Shown here: positions 1-12,100 of the stretch, piece by piece
How the letters are laid out: each line of letters begins with the position of its first letter
How positions within the stretch are numbered: the stretch's first letter is position 1
DNA from: Rotaria sp. Silwood1
Lineage: Eukaryota; Rotifera; Eurotatoria; Philodinida; Philodinidae
Assembly (NCBI GenBank): GCA_905250075.1
Contig: CAJNOP010000059.1
Span: 801,227-865,226, forward strand
DNA: 64,000 nt
Direction: 5' to 3'
Position numbers and translations under genes: made by a program
The notes under the pieces: generated by a model
Databases searched by the model: none
What the model was told of the DNA's origin: nothing
The model's input: the letters and a program-made list of their open reading frames with translations, nothing else

Positions 1-682
1 TTTTGACTTGTAAAGTAGTACAAAGAGATGAACAAAGATGTCATAAGTAACAATGAAAGTATTCTCATGTCTATTTTCCTTAATTGTCTAATTATGAAAA
101 GAGTCTTCTATTATAGAAGTACAGGTTTATATGACAACCAGTTGAAAGACGACGAACAAGTTGAATTAAAAATTATCAATTTTAATTATCTTTAATGGAA
201 ATTTAAACAAAATTCTTTTTTGATTCCGTTTAAATTTTGAAAAACTTAAACTGAGCTCATTTCTGTTGTAACTGTAACGAATATAATTGTTGATTCAAAT
301 GAAGATTTACTTCCATAACAATGATTAATTAAATGTATTCTGTATTGTAATTAAACAAGAAATAATTCTTTATTCATATACATACATATCATTAAAGTTG
401 ATATTGAATTTGAAAATAGATATAGGATTTTTTTCACGATTCACTCATTGAGTTTGACCTATAAGTTCGATAACTTCGGAATGTATCCATTTTGCTTTGA
501 TTCTTTTTTTCATAATGATGATACTATTACTTTCATAAGGTTATATATCATATTCATGAATCGATCACTTATTTAGAACAAAAATGATAAAGGTCATAAG
601 ATCATATAAATAGAAATAGTCGAATAATTTTATTGATCACAATATCTTTTTTTTTTGTTACCAAATAGATAAATTCTTTTCA
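1..682. other. gene-free AT-rich stretch upstream of pentapeptide gene
   Basis: No coding exon, RNA gene or repeat was recognised here. It presumably holds the promoter and 5' leader of the gene starting at 683. A run of ten T residues ends a few bases before the start codon region, but there is no clear TATA box. Confidence 0.4.
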
Positions 683-1450
683 ATGCTTAAAAATAAATTT
701 CCTAACTGTTTAAATCATTCATTATTTGAATGGATAAATTTAATATCAAATGTTTTTATTCCACTGATTATTGGTATATTAACAATTGTTCTTCCATTAC
801 AACAAGAAAATTTAAATGAACATCAACATGAAAATTCAAAAACAATTGTATTCAATAATCGTTTAAGCTATATTCAATCATTACATGATGAACAATATCA
901 AAATATATTAAATATTTATCAACAAGCTTTAATGAATCTTATTCTTAAATATAATTTTTCAAATAATTCTATTGAAAATGAACGTATTTTATTAATTATT
1001 CGAACAAAAACTTTACATGTACTAAGACAACTTGATCCAGTAAGAAAGCTTTCTCTTATACAATTATTAATTGATAGTGGTATTCAATATCGAATTAATA
1101 TATCTCATGTAGATTTATCATCATTAATTTTTCCTCCAGGATCTTTTTATAATCATTTACAATTTATTAATATTCTAGCAAGAAATATATCATTAAAAAA
1201 TATTTATTTATTTCAAAGTAATTTTTCATATTCAATTTTAGACGATTCATTATTTCTTAATTCAAATTGTTCATATGCAGATTTTCGTTATGCATCATTA
1301 CAAAGAACAGATTGGACGAATACAGATGTTACACAAGCAATATTTAATTATACAAATTTAGATCAAGCAAAACTAACAAAAGAACAATTAGCTAAAGTAC
1401 AAAGTTTACAAGGTGCTATACTTCCGAATGGTTCAACTGTAGCTGCTTAA
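683..1450 (+). CDS. membrane-anchored pentapeptide-repeat protein
   Basis: Single-exon gene of 255 residues. Residues about 17-40 form one hydrophobic membrane segment (WINLISNVFIPLIIGILTIV). A polar, probably helical stretch follows, containing the sentence-like motif RTKTLHVLRQLD. From about residue 165 to 235 the chain shows A(D/N)LXX-type pentapeptide repeats (SYADF, YASLQ, NTDVT, NYTNL, DQAKL), and it closes with the signature LTKEQL...LQGAILPNGS. This order of membrane anchor, RxKTLxxLRQLD block, pentapeptides and a C-terminal ILPNGS matches a large bdelloid family whose function is unknown; pentapeptide domains fold as a right-handed beta helix. A second, longer member lies at 41820-43508 on the other strand. 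A polyadenylation-like AATAAA follows the stop within 10 bases. The ATG at 683 is the first in frame. Confidence 0.85.
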   Translation: MLKNKFPNCLNHSLFEWINLISNVFIPLIIGILTIVLPLQQENLNEHQHENSKTIVFNNRLSYIQSLHDEQYQNILNIYQQALMNLILKYNFSNNSIENERILLIIRTKTLHVLRQLDPVRKLSLIQLLIDSGIQYRINISHVDLSSLIFPPGSFYNHLQFINILARNISLKNIYLFQSNFSYSILDDSLFLNSNCSYADFRYASLQRTDWTNTDVTQAIFNYTNLDQAKLTKEQLAKVQSLQGAILPNGSTVAA

Positions 1451-2337
1451 AATTAATAAAGATACAAAAGCACTAAAAAAAAAAATTTGTAATTTAAAAG
1501 AGAAATAAAAAAAATTATTTTTCAGTGAACAAAAATTAAACTGTGTTAGATAGCAATCGTGAAAAGTTGATATTCAATAACACCTTCTGGATCTTGAAAT
1601 AAAAAGAATTAATGCAATAATTAAAGAACAAGTGATCAGTGTAAAATCTATGAAAACAAAAAAATAAGCTTTTTTGAGAAAAGATTGATTTTTTTACAAG
1701 TAAAGAAGAACTGTACGAAAAAGCTAAGCCAGATTAACTAGAATCTACCATTTCTTGACATTCTATAACTAAGATTACATGCCCATAAAGCATTTCCAAT
1801 ACGGAAGAAGCTTACAAAGCAACATCTTTTTTTCTGAAACATTTCTGCTTCGTAATTAAAGCCTTTCCGGTAAGCGGCGTTCGCTTATCTCTTCCAATGT
1901 GCGTTTTTCTAACGCAAGCTGTGAATCTTTCTCTGATATGCACCATTGTTACACATAGCAAAATTTGAGTTCGATAAAAGAGTTACTAACGGTACTTCAT
2001 TTGGGTGATATTCAAGGATTTGTTTGCTCTTATTTAAACTTTCAGATGACAATCTCATTAAAACCAAAAATCTTAAGCCTACTCTAGAATCAAAACGTTC
2101 CGTCTGTCATCTATGTTCAGCATCATAAAATCTTCTCATTCTCTATAAATACCTTGAAAAAAAACAGATAAATCATTATTGTGTAACAGCGACCTCTTTG
2201 GAAAAATAATCTGCTTTGCTCTACTCTTAAGACCTATACATTTGTTTCCAATGATTTCCTCATTCAATTTCTCATTCGTGGAATAATTCACATAAAAAGA
2301 AATTCCAAACCTATCTATATTATATTATTCATTTCAG
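1451..2337. other. intergenic region before CLPB
   Basis: No gene recognised. AT-rich, apart from a short, more GC-balanced patch near 1860-1920. The last 16 bases are a pyrimidine-rich splice acceptor abutting the CLPB start codon. Confidence 0.4.
2322..2337 (+). other. candidate splice acceptor abutting CLPB start codon
   Basis: A TATTATTCATTTCAG tract ends exactly at the CLPB ATG. No upstream coding exon is visible, so this is either the end of a 5'-UTR intron or a spliced-leader trans-splicing acceptor. Bdelloids are known to trans-splice. Confidence 0.45.
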
Positions 2338-5300
2338 ATGACTTCCAGATATTTCTTTCGTACTTTTCGTCGTTTACTTTTATTTTCATCTTCTCATATT
2401 CCCTTATCATTTCGAAATAATCGTCTTCTTTGGACTTCATTGGGTACTGCTGCCATATTCAGTACAACTGTTTATAAAATATCACCATTTGAAAAATTCT
2501 CTCGTTCATTTATTGTTCATGCTAAAGCACCTGAAAAAGATTTATCTCATATTGGTATGAAATCATGTTATTTCTTTTATAAAAATCTTTTCTAATTAGT
2601 TACTCATTCGTAGAAAAACAATTCTTTCAAGCTGCTCATGATGGTCGATTAGAAACTCTTCAACAGTAAATAAATAAGTTTCTTTTTTTTTGTATTTCAT
2701 AATCATAAACTAATTTGCTTTTTCTCATAGATTAATTGAACAAGAAAAACTTGATGTTAATCTTCGACATCCACTTGGTTGGACACCTCTTCTTGTTGCT
2801 GTTATAAATAATAGAAATGACTGTGTAAAATATTTACTTTCAAAAGGTGCTGATCCAAATCAATCTGATGAATATACTAATGTACAATTAATGGCAAAAA
2901 AACTTCACTGGAATCCGACACACGGTAAATTAAAAAAGAAAAGAAAATCTTTTTAGATAATCTTTTTTTTAAAATTTAGTTCATTCAAAACGTGAAGAAG
3001 AATTTTCTGATCGTCTTTCATCTCGAGCAACATTTAATGGTTTTACAGCACTTCATTATGCTGTATTAAATGATAATTTAAGTATAATAAATATATTAAT
3101 TGAATATGGTGCTGATCCTTTAATTGAAAATGAACAAGGACATATACCATCTGCATATGCATTACCACAACGTAAAGAATTATTAAGTCAATTTGAAAAA
3201 AATGTTTGTTTTTATTTTTGTTAAAATCTAAAACAAAATAAAACATGTTCTTTTTTCTAGGCAAAAAAATTACATGAAGATAGAATGAAAATTGAAAGAC
3301 GACGAAGACCACTTGAAATTCGAATAAAAGAACATATTGTTGGACAAAATTATGCTATATCAATAGTTTGTGCTGGTTAGTTAATTTAGAAATAAATAAT
3401 TATATGCAAAAACCAAAATATATCGTTCTTTTTTTTGTGTAGCTATACGACGAAAAGAATCTGGTTGGACAAGTGATGAATCACCATTAGTATTTCTTTT
3501 TCTTGGTTCATCTGGTGTTGGTAAAACTGAATTAGCTAAACAAATAGCAAAATATTTAAATGGTGAAAAAAATCAAAATCGTTGTTTTATACGTATTGAT
3601 ATGAGTGAATATCAAGAAAAACATGAAGTATCGAAATTAATTGGTGCACCACCTGGATATGAAAGTTTGATTAAAAGAAAAATAAGATTTAAAATTATCG
3701 TTTTGTTTTTTTTTTTTTTGTTTACAGATCGGATATCAAGAAGGTGGACAATTAACTGATGCATTAAAAAAATGTCCAACAGCCGTTGTACTTTTTGATG
3801 AAGTTGATAAGGCACATCCGGATGTGTTAACAGTTATGTTACAATTATTTGATGAAGTAAAATAAGAATTAAAAAGAGATAAAATTGAAAAATATAAATT
3901 TAATTTAGGGACGTTTAACTGATGGAAAAGGAAAAACAATTGATGGTAAACAAGCTATTTATGTAATGACATCGAATTTAGCTAGTGAAGAAATTGCTAA
4001 TTATGCACAAGATTTAAGACGGGAAGAAGAAAAAAAACCACCATTAGTTAATGGAACAATACCATCAGGTAAACTTATTTATTATTTGTAAATATAAGTT
4101 TTGTGAATATATACCTTTTAAGTCGACTTGATAGATTTTTGAATTGATCATTAATCATATAATCATTATCATGATATTATTCATAGAAATTAAAGAAGAA
4201 TTAGATCACTAATTTTTAAATAACAGGAACCGTTGAAGATTCTCATCAAAATTTTATTCGAATGAGAAAAGAAATCATAATAAAGTTTTTTTTTAAGAAT
4301 GCTTTTTTTATTCAGGCATGCATAGAATCCGAGCTCTGGCTTAGATTCCGAAACTATTGAGTATTTCGATGATTGCTCAAGCATTTTTTTTGAGGTTTAT
4401 GTATAATAATGAAGGCACTCTAAGAATTGGTGAAGTTCGAGTTTGAGTATTTCTGAATATTGTTGGCTTTTTTAAAGGATGTTTAAAGACCTCTGACATT
4501 TGGATTATTTATTCCACTCTATGCAGGTCTGCTAGTTGAAATAACGATAGATAGACAGGAAAATATCTTAAAGTAAATAAATAGCTTGCAAAGTAAGACT
4601 TATGTCATCAGGTAGATCAGACAAAGCCTAAAATAGTCTGTTATTTTAATGCCATCTTTCTCGAGTCCTGTGAGCCATTCAGAATTGCGCTGAAAATGTT
4701 TGGTACATGACAAACAGGATTCAGGACTCGAAGAAGATCTATCTCTTCCTAATTTATGATAACTTTATTGAGTTTTTGATATACATTTGGGAGTATCATG
4801 AAGAGTTCAATATCCCAGTCTTGACCTAGAATTTGTCCACAACGAAGCATTATGACTGCTATTATGTAGAGAAAGGTTCAAGTAGAATGAATAGTTTTCT
4901 TCCTATGGCATTAAGTCCTTAATGAATATGCATATTTTATATCAAAAACTTGTTCTAACTGGAACTTCAGTGTAAAATACAAGGTATAGAACTTTTTTCT
5001 TTTTATAGACGAGCGTTAGGCCAAATTTGAGACGTTGAAATTTTATCAGACGCCCGAACGCATCAAGAGAATAAATCACTCTGCTCTACTTAATTATATA
5101 AATCTTCTTTGAAATGCTTTCTTCCCTTTTATTCTTAATAAACAGTGATAATATCGATCAGTATTGAAATAGCTCATATAATTATTGAAAAATTTAATTT
5201 AGATGATACTGATCAACAACAAGAGGAAGATGGAAAAAGTCGTATAACTGTATCGAGACAATTCAAAGATAAAGTTGTAAAACCAATATTAAAAGTAAAA

Positions 5301-5997
5301 TGTTTAAAACTTCGATTAACTATATAAAAATTTTCTACATATTTTATTTTTCGGTTTTCTAGAGACATTTTCGTCGTGATGAATTTCTTGGACGAATTAA
5401 TGAAATGGTTTATTTTTTACCATTTTCAAAAAGTGAAATAAATAAATTACTTCTAAAAGAACTCGAATTTTGGAAAAAACGAGTAGGATTTTCTATCAAT
5501 AAAAAACAAAAAAGAACTCTTCCTTGTATGATTTTCTAGGCTAAAGAACAACATAATATTGATATTATTTGGGATCGTAAAGCTCTTGATTGTTTAGCTG
5601 ATGGTTATGATATTAATTATGGAGCTCGATCACTTAAACATGAGGTTATTTTATTGCTTTCATTTATTTATGAAAAAATTTAAAAAAAAAATTTTTTTCA
5701 TAGATTGAACGATCTGTAGTTAATCAATTAGCTGCTGCACATGAACAAGGTTTAATTGAAAGTGGTAATCAAATATTACTAACAGCTCAAGAAAATCTTT
5801 TTCATACACCGTTTTCAAATGGATCAAAATCTGAACCAATTAGTCGATCAGTTAAATTACAAAAAGTTGAAACAACAAGCGGACGAAGTTTAATAAGTGG
5901 TCTTTTTAATAGTACAAATAATAACAATAATCAAACAACAAATATAACTTATACCGATATTAAACCTGAAGATCATCTTAAAACATATCAATTTTAA
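2338..5997 (+). CDS. CLPB: mitochondrial AAA+ disaggregase CLPB (SKD3)
   Basis: Orthologue of animal CLPB, an ATP-driven protein disaggregase of the mitochondrial intermembrane space. Twelve exons: 2338-2554, 2614-2665, 2731-2924, 2980-3203, 3261-3375, 3443-3660, 3728-3856, 3909-4068, 5146-5294, 5363-5482, 5540-5644 and 5704-5997, giving about 658 residues (human 707). A basic, Arg-rich N-terminus ([14 protein letters not shown]) suits a mitochondrial presequence. Ankyrin repeats follow ([24 protein letters not shown]). The AAA+ core has Walker A GSSGVGKT, pore loop APPGY, Walker [14 protein letters not shown], sensor 1 MTSN and sensor 2 GARSLKHE; the D2-type small domain includes [12 protein letters not shown]. 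All introns are short except intron 8 (4069-5145, 1077 bp). The exon 6 donor reads GAAAGT instead of GTAAGT; using the nearest GT (3665) shifts the frame. WDR59 follows after 116 bp. Confidence 0.9.
4654..4738. repeat. inverted repeat in CLPB intron 8
   Basis: Two 17-base arms (4654-4670 and 4722-4738) are reverse complements at 15 of 17 positions, with a perfect TCGAGTCCTG / CAGGACTCGA core and a loop of about 51 bases. It lies wholly inside the long CLPB intron 8. It could be the end of a small fold-back element; no target duplication was found. Confidence 0.5.
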
Positions 5998-6100
5998 AAG
6001 GAACAGATATAATTGTTTTTCGTTTTGAATATAAATAAATAAATAAATAAACAAAAAAAAGACAAATCATTTGATTTTCTTCGTTGCTTTCAAGTAAAAT

Positions 6101-6113
6101 ATCATGTTTCCAG
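6101..6113 (+). other. candidate trans-splice acceptor before WDR59
   Basis: ATCATGTTTCCAG ends immediately before the WDR59 start codon. With only 116 bp to the CLPB stop and no upstream coding exon, this is a plausible spliced-leader acceptor for the second gene of a two-gene transcription unit. Confidence 0.45.
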
Positions 6114-9100
6114 ATGATTTTGTATGAACAAAATAACGGACTATCATCAAATCTTTCATTTACATTTGATTTTGGTAAAAATCTTACAAATCTTGATTGT
6201 CATTCAATAGCACTTAATGACAATGAAAAATATCTTTTACTTATTGGTAATCATGAACTTCAATTTATTAATTTTGAAACATTTATTACATCGATTGTTA
6301 ATACAATCGGTGATGATAATTCAATCATAATACCATCATCAAGTGATATTGAATCAGTACCTTTATTTGATATATGTAATATTAATCGACCTATTGTTCA
6401 ATGGAATCATCAAGATACAAATCAATATGCTTTAGCTGTTGATCGTCTTGTGCGTTTCTATAATGTTGATCATGGACGTATACAAGGTATCAATACAATT
6501 ATCGATACTCATCATCAGGTAAAGAAAAAAAAGCAGTGCGTTGGCCGGGAGTCGAACCCGGGTCGGCTGCTTGGAAGGCAACCATGCTAACCGTTACACC
6601 ACCAACGCTCTGATAGACTATGTTGTATTTTGACTTTTCTATCTTATAATATCGGAGAACATAGTGGATGGTAGAAAAGTTCTTCATTCATTGTTTTCAC
6701 TTTAGTGTGACAAAAACTTGTCGTGGAGACTCAAGATTTTTTTGTCAGAAAGAGTAAAGGTTCTACTACAAAGTTGTAAAAATATTTTTCATTCAAAATA
6801 TTTAATGAAGGTGGAAAACTTTAAAGAACATGTTTGGCTCTAGAAAAAAAAGACTCGCAAACCCACACAAAATCGAAGATCAAAATTGCATCTGATCGAT
6901 TTGTCTTACACACGGCTTTCGCAATTTTGAGGCACGTTATTTGTGAGTATATGAAGTAACATCTCTCTATTGAGTACATTTTGCAATGTAAAAATTCTTT
7001 TTAAACTTTAAAAAAATTAAATTTACATAATGTACTAGGGAGATCAAAAAATTCTGAGAATTTTAAAAAGGACCATGCCGGATTTGGTAATCTATCCAGA
7101 ATTAAAAAACTAAACACACCATGTTGTAGAGCAAGTCGAGGCGCGCCAAATGAAATATCACACATCTTGTTTTCATAAGATTTTGAGGGAACCGGACTGA
7201 ATTTAGTGGTAGACGCCCATGGATTCAAAGGCTCACCAACAGTCACTACCCATGAAAAACGATGGTGGATCATCGAAAAGTCGCATTTTTCCCTATCAAA
7301 GATAGGACAATCGGAGATGCTGAGTATATGAGCTTGTAGCCCGTGAAAAGCGTTACGAACCTGTACATAGGAAAATTATTTTTACAAACACTCGCGACTG
7401 ATATCAAGGCCCACAATGGTCGCCTACCAGTAAATTGAGCCTGGTTCCCTCAAAATTTTATGAAAATAAGATTTGTTATATACCATTTGACGCTCCCCGA
7501 CTTGCTCTACAACATGGCATGTTGTGTTTTTTCTTTAATTCTGAATAGGTCACCAAATCCGACAAGCTTCTTTTTAAAATTCTCAGAACTTTTTGATCTC
7601 GTATGTAAATAGTAAATCGTGTTTTTCTCACCTCGACTTTTTCATAAACAAACTTGCAGAAGTATTTTTTTGTTTCAAAAAGCTCTATTCAAAAAAAATA
7701 GGCATATGTTAAGATACCTACGATGTTTTGACTTTTTTATTCGAAGGACAAGAAACAAAAGGACACCCACCATAAGCAGTGTCTAGTCCTTACAAAAACG
7801 TTTTCAGTTCGATAGAACAGCATCTCGAAGATATACGGACAAAAGTAGGGGCTATTTTTGCTACTGTGACCCCAGTGCTTCGTAGAAAACAGCATTCAGA
7901 AACTTTAAGTCTATAAAAACTTGCTTTCTCCGTCAAGATCTTCCTGTCCCGAAAATTTCAAACTTTTCTGATGGACTGTTCTTCTGAAACTCCGAAAACG
8001 GGAGGAAGATATTCATAAAACTTTTCAGCATTTGATAAGTATTCTGAATGAAATAGTGTTACGTAGTTTTGTAATAAACACTCTTCTGTTTCTAAAGCTC
8101 TCGAGTCTCGACGACGAATTGTTGTTATGCTTTTTGTTTTCTTTTGTTCTTTAGCGTCCTATATCAACAATATCTTATTGGCCTCATGATCCTCATTGTT
8201 TCTTAACGGGTTCACTTGATGGTCAGGTACAAATATGGGATATTCGACATTGCTCATCAAAGACACCAGCAAATTTAAAATTAACATTATCAACTCCATT
8301 TAGTATTCGTCATATAAAATGGTCATCGATGGATTTACATAACACAAATCCATCAAATGATGGTAATCAATTAGCTATTCAATGTGATCGATGTGTACGA
8401 ATATATGATATGCGTCGAACAGATTCCTATATATGTTCAATTGAACATAATCAACGTATAATCAGTATGGATTGGACAATGCAAAATCATTCAATTGTTA
8501 CACTTTCAATGGATAATTCATTACGAATATTTTCAACAAATGGAAGTCTATTAGCTGAATCTATACCTAATGAACAATTACCTTTTGCTTTAAGCAAAGT
8601 AATAATAAAAAGAAAAAAGAGATTTACAATATTTATTTGAATATTTAGATTCGTACAACATCTTATGATAATTTATTTATTTGTGCATCTTGTGATACAA
8701 TATCATCAACATTTGGTTTTACTGGTTGGCGTTGGGATGAAGATCAATATCTAAGACCATTAACAGATCATATATTATCAAGAAGTTCATCATCTATTCA
8801 TGATTTTACTTTTGTTACAGATTCAAAATTTCTAACTTTATTTAATCAAATATTTTCATCACGATCAAACGATGACTTAATAAAACATTTTCCTATTTTA
8901 GCATGGTGTCGTGATGAACAATTACGTTTAATTGATTTGGATTCAACATTTCGTAAAACTTGGCATGATTATACACGAACAAAACAAAGAAATCAATCTG
9001 ATTTATTGAATTCAACAATTCTGTCAAAATCATTATCATCATCAAATTTATCTCGACAAAAACAACAATTAAATCGAAACAATACAAATAAAGTAACAAT

Positions 9101-12100
9101 GGATATTATTGAAGATGAAACACTGGAAGCTGATGAAAGTGATTTAGATGATAATACTTTTTCTGATTTATTATCACCACGTATTAATACTATAGAACTA
9201 TTAGAAAATGGCGACGAACACGATATATCTATAACGTAAGTGTTATGTTATTTGGATCGTATCAAAACTCATTGAATAGAGTTTATCGAATGTTCATTTA
9301 AGAAAATTTCTTGTTAAAACAAATTAGACAAATACTTTTGTTGATATAAGAATAGATATAGATTTCTATTCTCCAATATTTTATGAAGAATTTTCTACTA
9401 TATCAATAGAATGACAAAAGAAAAAAAGAATCATTTATTAATTTTCATGGAATTCAAGCTGATTAAAACAAAGTTCAATCATTTATTTTGCTAAATCGTA
9501 CTCGAATATATTATTTTGTTATTCAGATCCAGTACGATATGAATTTCAAATATTCTATTCATAGATGGAATCGGTTCGATTGATAAAAATTAGTCAATCA
9601 ATACTGATTAGACTGGTAACTACTTAATAGAGCAAAAGACGCTATCAGCAAGAATTCATATTTCTTCGTAAATTTTATCTTATATTTTAGTCATTCCGGT
9701 AATTATAAAATCTGAATTATGTAAGTCAACTATAGCTATATCTTCATTCAGCTTTCATATTATTTGACTAGAATAACTTTGAAAACATGCATGATACAAT
9801 CCGAAAAAAAAAGAATAATATACGGAGTTCACTAGCTAATATGCCGATACCATCTATAATTCTACTTCAATGATAAATTTAAATTTGAGTACTCCGAAGA
9901 ACTCTGCTTTGTGAAATTTCTAAATCGGTAACTATCTCTAATAATTCAAACACCTATTAACGTGATAATAGGTTTATTCTATGCTCGAAGATTTAGTTAT
10001 AAATCTCACCAATGTGTGAAACACGATTAAAACGGAGTGTTGAACTATAGGGATAAAAACGTGGAACCCCTCGCCCACAGATCATCTATCAATAGCATCT
10101 TGTTATATTGCATGAACTGTTTCATTTTTGCATTTCTGGAAGATTAAATAAAATGATGATGAAGAAATGTGACCTAAAATAGATACAAGAAAATAATCTC
10201 TTTATGATGAACAAAATCAGATACATCGTGTTTCAGATTTTCATTTTGCAAGGATTGCACTAACTGCTTTTTTTATTAGCTTCTAAAAATATTGAATAAT
10301 ATTGATTTTACAATTTGATAATGAAAACATTTCCTCATACTTTACTTTAGCTCCAATCGTCCAGATAATACTATAACAACAACAACAACAGAAGTATCTA
10401 TTCATAATGAATTAAATTCATTACAGGATACATATGGTCCATATATAGTTGTTGAAATAAAAGATGAAGAACATCGAATGTGTGTACTTCGGTGTATGTA
10501 TCCATTTGATAGTTCAGGATCATTTCATATACATTTAATCCTATCACGTCATTATCCAATAATATCTCAATTATTTGTAAGGTTCAAATTATTAACAAAC
10601 AATAATAATAATAATGATGAACGTATAAAATTATTTCAAATACGTATACAAACAATATTTGATGAAACATCAAATAAATGTTTTTATCGTGGACAATTAT
10701 GTTTACATAAATGTTTATTAAGAGTAAAACATTTATTTGATTTATATTACAAACAAGAAAAAATATCTTCAACCATTATAACAAATAAATCAAATAAAAA
10801 ACAATTTGAAGAGCTCGCACATATCTTAGATCTTGATTTATCAAATGTTATCAATAATAATATTAATAATAAAAATTCAAATCGAATATTTGATCAACTA
10901 CCATCACCATCAATGTGTATGACTAATAATCAAATATCAAATAATTCATCAATTCGTGCAAATCCACGTACATGTGGTGCTCGATTTACTGGTGGAACAT
11001 ATTTAATATGTTTTGGTCGAACATTAAATCTTCAACAACAACAGCAACAACAACCAACTTCTGCACCACCAATTCTTAATAGTGTCAATGATATATTCAT
11101 TAATCGACCACATCCAGTACATATGCGATCAATGAGTTTAACAGTAACAAAAAGTCGAGGAAATTCAAGTACTGATGAACATTCATCAAGGTAAATTTTT
11201 TTCTGTTCTTGTTTTTTTCTAATGCTTTTTCTCCTTAAGTTATCGATCATCAACAACATTAACAAATACAGTACAAATTCAACATGTTTTAAATAATCAA
11301 CGAACAACGATATTTTCTGCTCCTGTACGTTTATCATTAGGTTCAAGTATACTTGCTGATCATCAACGTATGTCAACATCAGCAACATCATATCGTCGTC
11401 CTCTTAGTCATCATTTATCACCAATTCATTCAACAGTATCAATATATGATATGTCAATACTTTTACCAATAAGTAAAAAATTAGCTGATGATTATAAATT
11501 TAATTTAAACAATTTATTTGATATGTGTGAATTAAATCAACAATTAACAGAACGAATGGCTAAAAATGATTTAACTCATTGTTGGCGTTTACTTGCTACT
11601 TTATTAGCTTTACAACAAAGTTTACCAAATGATCATTCTTGGTTTCAAACACCAATTGCTCAAGGTAAAGAGAAAAAAAACTTTATAAAAGAATTGGTGT
11701 TCTACAATGTGTAAGACTTTTCTCAAGCGGACCCGGGTCGATGCTAATTAACAACCGGCAGAAAGTTTCACAGTTACAGATTTTATATAGAAAATAATAT
11801 TATTCAATTTCTTATATAGACTGTAACAAAAAGAAGAGAGATCATTTCCAGTTCCATGAAAAAAAGGAAGTGATTCAAGACTTACTCAGTGTTTTTCTGC
11901 CTCTAAAATCCGATCAATTTCGCTGCGTATACATTTGTTTGTTGTTGATGTTGCTGGATTTTAACATAGTGTTAGTGCCAAACGTTGTAAGTGTGGATGC
12001 GTATATGAATGCTTTTTTTCGTTATGATAATACATGTTCATCTCTCTTGATAATTCACTTTCCTTTTTATGTGTTCAGTTACTTCGTCATATTTTTTGAT

